A stretch of DNA of 35,776 nt from Candidatus Villigracilis propinquus (GTDB lineage Bacteria > Chloroflexota > Anaerolineae > Anaerolineales > Villigracilaceae). Below the pieces are notes generated by a model, which was given only the letters and a program-made list of their open reading frames with translations, searched no databases and was not told the origin of the DNA. Position 1 is the stretch's first letter, and every line of letters begins with the position of its first letter. This document shows positions 9,100-17,006 of this stretch, in pieces. The stretch lies in contig JADKDM010000006.1 of NCBI GenBank assembly GCA_016714565.1, positions 1-35,776 on the forward strand, in the 5' to 3' direction. The position numbers and the translations under genes were made by a program.

Positions 9100-9208
9100 T
9101 TTCTATTGGCATAGGTTTCATCATATATCATCCAGATCTTTGGATAACATCTGATCAAAGGTAAGTTTGGTTATTCTTATCGATCTAAATAACTGGCGTT
9201 TGGTGAGC

Positions 9209-9293
9209 GCCTAACAAAGCGTACACACACACCTGATGCTGGGGACTGCCCGAGTGCGTGCGCACATCTCAAGCGTTTTTGGTTGTCGAGTTG
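9209..9293 (+). other. attC-like / integron-cassette-type repeat, incomplete
   Basis: GCCTAACAAAGCGTAC at 9209-9224 matches the R'' core (RYYYAAC) of integron recombination sites and is followed by CACCTGATGCTGGGGACTG and a G/C-rich loop region up to about 9293. It lies downstream of the AT-rich gene in the orientation expected of a cassette. The closing half (a GTTRRRY core with matching inner arms) was not found, so the site would be truncated or not an attC at all. No integrase gene is in the window. Confidence 0.35.
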
Positions 9294-9378
9294 GGGTTTG
9301 AGCCTGTCGAAACCTTGTCGAGACACTACGCCTTAGCCTTTTTCCAGCTGGAACTTGCATAGCTTCAGAAGGAGATTT

Positions 9379-9771
9379 ATGAACAACCTGAGATAGAAGT
9401 ACTGAAACAGTTTTTCGCCGCAATTAATCAAAATGATATGCAAGCCATAACAAAGGATTTTTGACCCGCAGATTGTCCGCATCGAGCCGAGGGCTTTCCG
9501 ACAGCCGGTACCTATCGTGGTATCGCGGAAGTCCAAGCGCACATTACGAAAGGACGCGGGACATGGGCCGAAGGAGCCTGCGAGCCCGAGAAATTTTTGA
9601 CTCATGTGGACAAAGTCGTTGTTTATCTCCATGTTTGGGTCCGCTTAAAGAACTCGACTGACTGGGTTGGCGGACGTTTTGCGGATGGTTTCCATGTTTC
9701 GCAATGGCAAGATTATCCAATATCTCTCCTTTGGAGAACGGTTGGATGCCCTCAAGTGGGCCCGGAATTGA
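9379..9771 (+). CDS. SnoaL/NTF2-like small protein, frameshifted
   Basis: Likely an NTF2/SnoaL-fold protein (ketosteroid-isomerase type). After ATG 9379, which has a strong ribosome site AGAAGGAGA ending 3 bases upstream, the corrected frames give EIEVLKQFFAAINQNDMQAI, DPQIVRIEP, FPTAGTYRGIAEVQAHITKGRGTWAEGACEPEKFL, VDKVVVYLHVWVRLK and then GRFADGF, with NGKIIQYLSFGERLDALKWA at the end. The L-x-x-F-x-A-x-N-x-N-D start, T-Y-R-G-I-A-E-V-x-x-H centre and F-x-x-G-K-I-x-x-x-x-x-F-x-E-R-x-D-A-L end are the family pattern. About 130 residues. Four or more frame changes occur. The enzyme substrate, if any, cannot be read from sequence. Confidence 0.75.
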
Positions 9772-9785
9772 AAGAGCAATAGTCT

Positions 9786-9810
9786 TTTATACAGAATCAT
9801 TCTGTATAAA
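9786..9810. promoter_or_regulatory. 25-bp perfect palindrome
   Basis: TTTATACAGAAT (9786-9797), centre C, ATTCTGTATAAA (9799-9810). The arms are exact over 12 bases. Placed just after the SnoaL-like gene, it may be a terminator on its own or an operator for a dimeric regulator. A single-base centre cannot be a hairpin loop unless the inner pairs open. Confidence 0.5.
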
Positions 9811-9886
9811 TGGTCGGCGGCACCCGCCTGAGCGAACGCAAGTCCCCACGCGCGCCACTACGGGGTAGAAATATCATCATACACAA

Positions 9887-9911
9887 AAAGACCGACATCC
9901 CGTCGGTCTTT
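9887..9911 (+). terminator. Intrinsic terminator
   Basis: AAAGACCGAC (9887-9896), loop ATCCC, GTCGGTCTTT (9902-9911). It precedes the LuxR-DUF805 gene and is matched by a close variant after that gene (10772-10799). Confidence 0.75.
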
Positions 9912-9936
9912 GTACCCTCTGGATGCTTTTCAAGCG

Positions 9937-9942
9937 TATAAT
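9937..9942 (+). promoter_or_regulatory. -10 element upstream of the LuxR-DUF805 gene
   Basis: TATAAT within GCGTATAATTTTAT. The best TTG-type -35 (TTGTAC, 9910-9915) is 21 bases away, longer than usual, so the -35 is unclear. The same GCGTATAATTTTAT block recurs before the glycosyltransferase gene. Confidence 0.5.
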
Positions 9943-10039
9943 TTTATGCATGGAAGTTATCTCGAAAAGAGAAAAGCCTTATATTCTCGATTTTACTCGT
10001 ATATTAAACGGTTACGCAAAAATAAAAAGGAAGATCTCA

Positions 10040-10766
10040 ATGGCACAATTTAATGAACTGAGCAAGCGTGAACAGGAAGTCGTCCAACATTTGTTGGAAG
10101 GTAAAAGCAATAAGTTGATCGCATTATCACTTGGTTTTTCTGACCGTACCGTTGAATTCCACTTAAAAAATATTTATACCAAGCTTCAAGTAAGCACCGA
10201 GTGGAATTGATCTTAAACTAGGGCAATCCCCAGTTGGTGGGGGGGGAAGTCGCTGAAAATAAAGACAGGCTCAATATATGGAATTGGGCTGTATCTTTAA
10301 AGACGCTGTCTCTAAAATCAGCGAGGAGTTGATCATGAAAAGCAAGAAAAATTCAAACGTCCCTACCGAAGCAGGCACAATGACATTCTTTGAATCGATC
10401 CGTGAATGTTTCACCAAATACGCGGAATTTAATGGGCGAGCGTCACGGTCAGAGTTCTGGTGGTTTACCCTGTTTGTCACATTGGTTGCCTCGGCATTGT
10501 TGCTCATCAACGAGACGGTAAGCAATATATTTCTGGTTGCCATATTGCTGCCCCTGTTGGCAGCGGGGACTCGTCGGCTTCGCGATAGCGGCAAGGATCC
10601 GTGGTGGCAGTTGTTCCTGCTGGTTCCAGTGGGTGGTATTGTTGCGCTCGGGATTATGGGGGCGCTGCCGCCAGCATTCCAAACTTGAAGACACCCTCCG
10701 CATGATGAGTACGGGACGACCTATCTGCAAGATCCACTGCGGGGTAGGGGAGTGGAAACATCGTAA
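10040..10766 (+). CDS. LuxR-type HTH fused to DUF805 membrane domain, frameshifted
   Basis: A DNA-binding head joined to a membrane domain. ATG 10040 follows AAAAGGAAGA and starts a LuxR/GerE helix-turn-helix: NELSKREQEVVQHLLEGKSN, KLIALSLGFSDRTVEFHLKNIYTKLQVS. With one shift near 10198 it continues VELILKLGQ. A second shift at an 8-base G run (10239-10246) leads into VAENKDRLNIWNWAVSLK, then KISEELIMKSKKNSN and a DUF805 domain: FFESIRECFTKYAEFNGRASRSEFWWFTLFV, two or three TM segments, RRLRDSGKDPWWQLFLLVPVGGIV. After a shift near 10685 the tail HDEYGTTYLQDPLRGRG stops at 10766. The continuous linker argues for one protein, but an ATG at 10335 (MKSKKNSN) leaves a two-gene reading possible. 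A membrane-tethered regulator is inferred. Confidence 0.7.
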
Positions 10767-10771
10767 GCAAC

Positions 10772-10799
10772 AAAAAGACCGACTGGAGTCGGTCTTTTT
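10772..10799 (+). terminator. Intrinsic terminator
   Basis: AAAAAGACCGACT (10772-10784), GG, AGTCGGTCTTTTT (10787-10799): a perfect 13-base stem with flanking A and T runs, 5 bases after the LuxR-DUF805 stop. Confidence 0.88.
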
Positions 10800-10820
10800 A
10801 TTGAGGATCAATTTCATTGT

Positions 10821-10849
10821 TTGTACCTAATGTCCACGAGGCGTATAAT
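10821..10849 (+). promoter_or_regulatory. Promoter of the glycosyltransferase gene
   Basis: TTGTAC (10821-10826), 17-base spacer, TATAAT (10844-10849). The -10 is consensus and the spacing ideal. The leader to ATG 10904 is about 48 bases and carries GGTGGAGGAT as a distant ribosome-site-like stretch. Confidence 0.65.
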
Positions 10850-10903
10850 TTTATATGTAGTTTGTTGACTACAAAATTGGTGGAGGATACGTACCGAAGA
10901 TGA

Positions 10904-12418
10904 ATGAAGAAGCTGATATTGAAGAAATTTGCACCCTGGCTGGCGCTCGCCGTCACATTGATGGGTGGTTTCTGCGAGGTCTTTCTACTCACTGATAAAG
11001 GGATGTGGCTGGATGAAACGTTCAGCGTGTGGCTGGCAAATAAAAGTGTCCCCGATATGTTGCAATGGATCGTCAAGATTGATCAACACCCGCCGCTTTA
11101 TTACCTTCTGCTTCATTACTGGCTGGGCGCTATGGGGATACGCCCTATGATGCCCGCCTGCTTTCTGCGTTGTTTGGCACGCTCACGATCCCAATCATAT
11201 ACCTGATTGGCAAACGCATCTCTGGCGTGGTGGTGGGATTGTCGGCAGCGGTCTTCCTTTGCTTTTCAACCTTCAACATTTATTACGCCCAGGAAGCGCG
11301 CATGTACACTCTCCTGACGTTCAATGCAGCTGTGTCGATTTATGCGCTGGTCACACATCGCTGGAGTCCCATCCAGGCCATTGAGGACTGACCTGGCTTG
11401 GGTTTATTTGTTCTGTTCTCCGCATTGACCTTGCTCACTCACAATACGGCTGTCTTTTTTTCATTAGCTGCTAATGTATTTGTTCTCGGTTTGATGCTTT
11501 TTCAAAATGGTAAGAGATTGGAAGCACTACCCGCTCTTCAAGCTCCCTCTTTTGGGAACTGGATGAAGGCTCAGTTTGGCATCTTCCTATTATGGAGCCC
11601 CTGGATAGTTGCCTTTATTCGGCAAGTCAATCGAGTCGATCAGGAGTTTTTGGCTCCCGGAAACCGGATTGGGATACCATTATCAAGACGCTTCGAGCCT
11701 TGTTGAATGCATCCGCGCAAACTCAATCTATCAAATGATGACGTGGATCCTGTGCGCGGTGCTGTGCTTCGGATTGATGTATTACCGCAAAAAACTTTCG
11801 ATATTCTTATTTCTGGCTGCCCTGTTTGTCATCCCCGTTCTGGGTGAGCTGATCGTGAGTATCCGCCGACCCATTTTTATCGATCGGACCCTGATCTGGA
11901 TAACAATCCCTATGTTCATCTTACTGGCGGCTGGTGTCGCTCAATTTAGACATCGCTTTTTTATGATGCTGGTGCTGGGTCTCCTGGCTACAAACTACCT
12001 GTTTTCTAATGGCGATTATTATCGGTTCTTCCAAAAGGAGGATTGGAGTAACCCTGCTGGTTATGTTGCACGATACGTTGAAAAGGATGATCTGATCCTT
12101 TTCAATTCCAACATGGTGCGAATCCCGTTTGAATATTATTTCGAATACTGGGTAGATCTGTATGATATCCAGGTGCAGAAAAGCGGGATTCCGCTGGATC
12201 TGTTCGAAAGCGGCATTCTGGAACCAAAAATGACTGAGGAAGATATACCCGGACTGATTTCATTATTGCACGGGCATGACAGAGTCTGGCTGGTGTACAG
12301 CCATAACGACTATACAGATCCAGACGGGCTCATTCCGCAAACGCTTGCAGCGCAGATGAAATTACTCCGTTCTCGCGATTTTTATGGAGTACAAGTCCAA
12401 TTATATGGAACTCCTTGA
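10904..12418 (+). CDS. GT39/ArnT-like membrane glycosyltransferase, frameshifted
   Basis: Polytopic glycosyltransferase of the PMT/ArnT type, which moves a sugar from a lipid-linked donor on the outer face of the membrane. TM1 (APWLALAVTLMGGFCEVFLL) is followed by GMWLDETFSVWLA, carrying the acidic pair expected after TM1. Then come DQHPPLYYLLLHYWLGAMG, a second loop FNIYYAQEARMYTLLTF, several further TM segments to about 12000, and a soluble C-terminal part with VEKDDLILFNSNMVRIPFEYY and LHGHDRVWLVYSHNDYTDPDG, ending at 12418. About 505 residues. Frames change near 11140, 11391 and 11660. The start MKKLILKK at 10904 is preferred over ATG 10900, which is out of frame. Acceptor and donor cannot be read from sequence. 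Confidence 0.85.
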
Positions 12419-12444
12419 GTCCCATTCCCCAACTACGATATAAT
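12415..12444 (+). promoter_or_regulatory. Promoter of the Ser/Thr kinase, possible leaderless start
   Basis: TTGAGT (12415-12420), 18-base spacer, TATAAT (12439-12444). The ATG at 12453 is only 8 bases past the -10, so the transcript would start at or next to it. The -35 overlaps the stop codon of the glycosyltransferase gene. Confidence 0.6.
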
Positions 12445-12452
12445 CCCACTCT

Positions 12453-13592
12453 ATGAGCGAAGGCGCACTCCTTAACGATAGATATCAACTCCTCGAAAAA
12501 CTCGGCTCCGGCGGCATGGCAGACGTGTATCGTTCCCGCGATCTCATGCTGGATCGCTACGTTGCCATTAAAGTCCTGCGCAAGGATTTTTCCACCAACC
12601 CCGAATTCCAAAACCAATTCAGGCTCGAAGCACGCGCCGCCGCGAATCTTTCGCATCCCAACATCGTCACTGTGCATGACTTTGGCTTTGCCGACAACCT
12701 GCTTTACATCGTCATGGAATACATCCCCGGCAAAGATTTGAAACAGCTTATCCGCGACAAGGGACGTTTCTCCGTAGAGAATGGCATCCCGCTGCTCGTG
12801 CAGGCTTGCGCGGGCATCGGCTACGCCCACCGCGCCGGACTCGTCCACTGCGATGTCAAGCCGCACAACATGCTCGTCTCCAACGATGGCCGTCTTAAAG
12901 TCACAGACTTCGGCATCGCCCGCGCTCTCGCTTCCATCGCCACCAGTGAACGCACCGATGTTGTCTGGGGTTCGCCGCTCTACTTCGCCCCGAACAGGCA
13001 GCAGGCGAGCCGCCCTCGCCCGCCTCCGACGTCTATTCCCTCGGCGTGGTCATGTACGAGTTGCTTTGCGGCACGCCACCCTTCACCGCATCCACCGCCG
13101 ATGAACTCGCCCGCCTGCACATCTCCGCCCGCCCCATTCCCATCCGCGAATACATTCCCGATATCCCCGTCGCGCTGGAAGAGATCATCACCAAAGTCCT
13201 CTCCAAGGAACCCGCCGCCCGCTACCGCACCGCCGATCAACTTGGCCGCGTGCTCCTCAAATTCGGCACCCAGCCAGACCCGCTCCCAGAACCTGTGGAA
13301 AAGAACCGCCTTCACAACCTGTCATCACTCTCAAACCGGAAGTTGCGGAGCGACTATCTGGTAAAGGGAAGACGCAACCGCCCCAGCAGAGCCTGCTTCC
13401 GTGCAGTATTACCCGCCCCAGCAGACGCCTCAAGCTGTGCCCGAGCCTGCCACTCCAACTGACGCATTGGACGCCTTTGAAGAAATTGACTGGGTCTCCG
13501 TTGGCCTCGGTTTGATGGCTGTCCTCGCCGTTGGCGGACTCATCCCGTTCTGGCTGATGATCTATCTCACCTTTAATCCCCCCCTTCGATAA
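12453..13592 (+). CDS. PknB/PrkC-type Ser/Thr protein kinase, tail-anchored, frameshifted
   Basis: Hanks-type kinase. The N-lobe is clear: YQLLEKLGSGGMADVYRSRD (Gly loop), VAIKVLRKD (Lys), EARAAANLSHPNIV (Glu). The catalytic loop reads LVHCDVKPHNMLV, so the usual His-Arg-Asp is His-Cys-Asp, a non-RD kinase. The Mg site is VTDFGIARAL. After a shift near 12990 the correct frame gives SDVYSLGVVMYELLCGTPPF and ends the kinase fold around VLSKEPAARYRTADQL. A Pro/Gln-rich linker (YYPPQQTPQAVPEPAT) and one C-terminal TM segment, VGLGLMAVLAVGGLIPFWLMIYL, follow; there are no PASTA repeats. Further shifts fall near 13310 and 13380. The neighbouring rpe, rpmB and fakA mirror the Bacillus prkC region, but no PP2C phosphatase or cpgA is present. 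Confidence 0.9.
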
Positions 13593-13597
13593 TCAAT

Positions 13598-13631
13598 AAA
13601 CCTGACAGGTCTTAAGAGACCTGTCAGGTTT
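13598..13631. terminator. Perfect hairpin, AAACCTGACAGG family
   Basis: AAACCTGACAGGTCT (13598-13612), TAAG, AGACCTGTCAGGTTT (13617-13631). The 15-base stem is exact. It lies 5 bases after the kinase stop and 9 before the rpe start, and ends in TTT. The same arm sequence flanks 3716-3810. Confidence 0.7.
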
Positions 13632-13640
13632 CTACAAACT

Positions 13641-14308
13641 ATGAAAAACTTCCTCCTCGCCCCTCCATCATCGCCTCAGACTTTACCCGTCTCACCGAAG
13701 AGATCCACGCCTGCGGATCCGCCGGCGCCGACTGGCTCCACATGGACATCATGGACGGCCACTTCGTCCCGACCATCACCATCGGCCCTCTCTTCGTGCA
13801 AGCCTGCAAGCGCGCCTCCAAACTTCCACTGGATGTACATCTCATGATCTCCGATCCTGAAAAATATATCGAAGAGTTTGCCAAAGCGGGCGCGGGCAAT
13901 ATCACCGTCCATGTGGAAACCTGCCCCGACCTGCCGAAAGTGATCAAGCAGATCCACTCCCTCGGATGCAAAGCGGGCATCACCCTCAACCCGTCCACCC
14001 CCGCCTCTGCATTGGACTCCGCTCTGCCTTTCGCAGACTTGGTTCTCGTCATGAGCGTCAACCCCGGCTATTCAGGTCAAACCTTCATGCCAGAGATGAT
14101 CTCCAAAGTGGAAGAGATCCGCAACAAGTTGAACGCACTCCGCTCCACTGCACATCTCGAAGTGGATGGTGGCATCAATGCTCAAACGCTCCCATTAATG
14201 AAGAACGCAGGCGCAACAGCCTTCGTCACTGGCAACGCCGCCTTCAAGAACCCCAAAGGAACCGCCGAAGGGGTGAGGGCTTTAAAAGAAATTGCGTCTT
14301 CTTCGTAG
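13641..14308 (+). CDS. rpe: Ribulose-phosphate 3-epimerase, one frameshift
   Basis: Interconverts ribulose 5-phosphate and xylulose 5-phosphate in the pentose phosphate pathway; a cytosolic TIM barrel. Family marks in order: after the N terminus LLAPSII (read across a shift near 13665), ADWLHMDIMDGHFVPTITIGP with the metal-binding His and Asp; PLDVHLMISDPEKYI with the second His; VHVETC; AGITLNPSTP; DLVLVMSVNPGYSGQTFMPEM; LEVDGGINAQT with the second Asp; and FVTGNAAF, the phosphate site. About 222 residues, normal for the family. MKNFLLAP at 13641 is the natural start. It follows the kinase gene by 48 bases with a strong hairpin between. Confidence 0.95.
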
Positions 14309-14356
14309 TCACGCTGCAAGCGTGGCTTGCTAATTTACTATGACCCCGTAGGCGGT

Positions 14357-14525
14357 GTGTTGAGCCTGCCGAAACAGGTCGAACGATTCTAGTTTTTGGA
14401 AGGTGACAATTTCAACCCCGTTGGGGTGTCATTGTTCGTAAAACCCATGTCACTCCTTCGGAGTTGGGTTTCTTGCATTCAATTTCTATAATCATTACAT
14501 CCCTTCGGGATTGAACTACGTAGCA
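14357..14525. repeat. Repeat-rich intergenic stretch with three mini-hairpins
   Basis: A TTGAGCCTGCCGAAACAGG repeat near 14358-14377 is followed by CCCC-GTT-GGGG (14416-14426), ACTCC-TTC-GGAGT (14452-14464) and ATCCC-TTC-GGGAT (14499-14511). The last two form C(UUCG)G tetraloops in RNA. No gene is visible between the rpe stop and rpmB. Confidence 0.6.
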
Positions 14526-14542
14526 TGAAATTAAAACAAAAA

Positions 14543-14562
14543 TCACGGCGCAAGCGCCGTGA
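14543..14562 (-). terminator. rpmB intrinsic terminator
   Basis: TCACGGCG (14543-14550), CAAG, CGCCGTGA (14555-14562). On the minus strand it is followed by a T-rich run (14533-14542), the standard form, about 28 bases past the rpmB stop. Confidence 0.85.
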
Positions 14563-14590
14563 CCTTTGATACGAGATGGAAGAACGAACC

Positions 14591-14776
14591 TTATGAAGCT
14601 GATTTACCGAGTGTCTTGATGCACTTGGCGCACAGCGTCTTCTTGACCAAACGACCCTTTTCCATCACCGAGACCTTCTGGAGGTTCGGTTTGAACGTGC
14701 GGTTGGTTGCACGCAGAGAGAAAGAGCGGTTGTGACCGAAAGTGGTTGCCTTGCCGCAGTTATTGCACTTAGCCAT
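14591..14776 (-). CDS. rpmB: 50S ribosomal protein bL28
   Basis: Intact 61-residue bL28. MAKCNNCGKATTFGHNRSFS is the typical start, with NRTFKPNLQKVSV in the middle and KTLCAKCIKTLGKSAS at the end. Two CxxC pairs (CNNC, CAKC) mark the zinc-binding form of the protein. AAAGGATC upstream of the start is the ribosome site. It is transcribed divergently from the asp23-like gene. Confidence 0.97.
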   Translation of the reverse strand: MAKCNNCGKATTFGHNRSFSLRATNRTFKPNLQKVSVMEKGRLVKKTLCAKCIKTLGKSAS

Positions 14777-14923
14777 TTGATGAGATCCTTTCCTTACAAT
14801 GATTCCGGGGACAATAGCCTCTTTTCAGAGGCAGGGCATTTTACCATACAACGCAACCAACTTGAAACGAATGTCTGGGCGGAAAGTCCCCGCAGGCAAA
14901 ATAGAAAGAGTATCGAGGAAACC

Positions 14924-15280
14924 ATGGGCGAAGACACAACAACTTTGGGCGGGATTCATATCTCGCCAACGGCAGTGGCAACGATTGCATATTTTGCCAC
15001 TTTGAAGTCATACGGCGTAGTGGGGCTGGCGCCAAAAAATCTGGCGGACGGGATCGTATCCACCATTACGCGTGAACCATCCCGCGGCATATCCGTTTAC
15101 TATAAAGGTGACGAGATCAATATCGAGATCAATGTCATCGTGGAGTACGGCACACGCATCAACTCGGTTGCGGAGAGCGTAGCGAACACCGTGCGCTTCC
15201 ATGTGGAGAAAGCGCTGGGGCTGCGCGTAACTTCGGTCAATGTGCATGTAGCGGGCTTGCGCATCAGTGACACGGATTAG
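14924..15280 (+). CDS. Asp23/Gls24 (YloU-like) family protein
   Basis: Intact 118-residue protein of the Asp23 family. GGIHISPTAVATIAYFATLKSYGVVGLAP is the typical start. It continues GISVYYKGDEINIEINVIVEYGTRINSVAESVANTV and ends VEKALGLRVTSVNVHVAGLRI. Members next to fakA (YloU in Bacillus) are thought to act with the envelope or with fatty-acid phosphorylation; the exact function is unknown. ATG 14924 has CGAGGAAA upstream. The downstream fakA starts 14 bases after the stop and its ribosome site overlaps that stop, so the two are translationally close. Confidence 0.93.
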   Translation: MGEDTTTLGGIHISPTAVATIAYFATLKSYGVVGLAPKNLADGIVSTITREPSRGISVYYKGDEINIEINVIVEYGTRINSVAESVANTVRFHVEKALGLRVTSVNVHVAGLRISDTD

Positions 15281-15294
15281 GAGACCTGTAATTC

Positions 15295-16955
15295 ATGGCT
15301 ATTGATACCGCTCGCGTTGAAGTACTCCGCAAGAAACCCATAGACGGCCTTGTCTTTAAACGCCTGGTCGATGCAGGTGTGACTTGGCTCCGCACCAACA
15401 AGGATATTGTAAATGCCTTGAATGTATTTCCCGTGCCTGATGGTGATACCGGCACGAACATGACTTTGACCCTGCAAGCCGCCTGGAATGAAATCAAGGA
15501 TTTGGGTACGCACAATCTCGGTGAGATGGCAGCGGCAGTTTCCAAAGGTGCTTTGATGGGCGCACGCGGCAACTCCGGCGTGATCACCAGCCAGATCCTG
15601 CGCGGGTTTTCGCGCGGTGTACATGAGAAAAGCGTGTTGGATAAAGAGGCTCTCGTCAAAGCGTTTGGCGAGGCACGCGATACGGCTTATAAAGGGTCGT
15701 CCGCCCCGTGGAGGGGACGATCTTAACCGTCATTAAAGAAGTTGCCATAGCAACAGAAGCAGCTTTAGGGTCCGCGAAAGATGCGTATGAAATTTTTGAG
15801 GTGGCAGTTCGAGCGGCGGATGAAGCTGTCAAAAGAACACCGGAACTTCTTCCAGTCTTAAAACAAGCCGGCGTAGTGGACTCAGGCGGTAAGGGGCTGT
15901 TCTTCATCCTCGAAGGGAGGCTGCGCCATATTCAAGGCGAAGTCGCTTGAAACGCCGACCATGCAGGTTCAGCCGATGTCTTCCATGAATTTGCAGGACG
16001 CGATGGAAGAAGTGGAAGAGGGCAGGATTATGAGATCGTTGTAGATTTTGTTCCGACTGGTGAACTGGATCTTGCCGCATTTTACGGAAAGCTCGAAGAG
16101 ATGGGTACGTCCATTCAGGTGGGGAGGGCGAAGGGATGTATCCGCATGCACATCCACGTGCCGACCGAAAACCGTTACACGCCAATTGACTACATCATGG
16201 GCATTGGCACGGTGACGAAGGTTGCCATCGAAAACCTGCTCGCGCAAATGGATGATATTCAAAAATCTGCGCAGATCAATTTTGCAGCGGTAGAACCTGG
16301 TCATATTGCCGTGGTAGTGGTTTCACCCGGTTCGGGCTTGAGCCGTATTTTTGCAAGCCTGGGCGTTGCCGCAGTAGTAGCTGGCGGGCAAACGATGAAC
16401 CCATCCACGCAGGATATTTTGAGTTCATTTGAAAATCTTCCGACAGATAAAATTATCATTCTTCCGAATAACAAGAACATCGTCATGGCTGCCAATCAAG
16501 CCAAGGATGTGACGGTGAAGCAGGTGCGTGTTGTTCCGAGCCGTACCGTCCCACAGGGACTTGCCGCCATGCTCTCGCTCATCCCGGACGGGGATGTTGA
16601 TTCTGTTGCTGACAGAATGACCAAAGCGATCAGCAACGTGAAAACGGGCGAGATCACGGTTGCCACACGCTCTGTTGAAATTGACGGCGTGGTTGTAAAA
16701 GACGGTCAGGTCATCGCGTTGTTGGATGGCAAGCTGGTCGTTTCCGCTGAAACCGTGGAGCAGGGTGTGATGGACTTGCTCGAAAAAGCGGAAGCTGGCG
16801 AGCATGAGATCGTCACGCTCTTCTACGGTGAAGGCATGACCCATGTGGAAGCCAACCGCATTGCAGATGTGATCCGCAATAAATATTCCTCGCTTGAAAT
16901 TGAAGTACAGGAAGGCGCACAGCCGCATTATCAGTTCATTATTTCGATTGAATAA
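15295..16955 (+). CDS. fakA: Fatty acid kinase subunit FakA (DAK2 domain, YloV-like), frameshifted
   Basis: The kinase half of the FakA/FakB system that phosphorylates exogenous fatty acids to acyl-phosphates for phospholipid synthesis. The DAK2 domain is at the start: ALNVFPVPDGDTGTNM holds the metal- and nucleotide-binding Asp/Asn, then KGALMGARGNSGVITSQILRGF, VEGTILTV and VVDSGGKGLFFILEG. The central part and the C-terminal fold follow (VVVSPGSGLSRIFASLG, VAGGQTMNPSTQDIL, NNKNIVMAANQA, VPQGLAAMLS). About 550 residues, normal. Shifts occur near 15700, 15940, 16020 and 16110, and the last 284 codons are uninterrupted. The asp23-fakA order is widely conserved, and a DegV/FakB gene lies at 18581. 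The ribosome site AGGAG overlaps the asp23 stop. Confidence 0.93.
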
Positions 16956-16960
16956 AGATA

Positions 16961-16996
16961 AAAAGAGACGGCTGCCGAAAGGCACCCCTCTCTTTT
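16961..16996. terminator. Hairpin with GAAA tetraloop
   Basis: AAAAGAGA (16961-16968) pairs with TCTCTTTT (16989-16996). An inner TGCC-GAAA-GGCA stem-loop sits between, with one internal mismatch block. It lies between the convergent fakA and HAAS membrane protein genes. Confidence 0.7.
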
Positions 16997-17006
16997 GTTC
17001 CCAAAA

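Larger units (their letters stand above)
8968..9378. other. Gene-poor stretch with remnants
   Basis: Apart from the kinase fragment (9019-9099) and the attC-like repeat (9209-9293) this stretch holds a TTTGAGCCTGTCGAAAC repeat near 9297-9313, a sequence type that recurs as variants at about 14358 and 27155. I see no intact gene in it. Confidence 0.5.
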
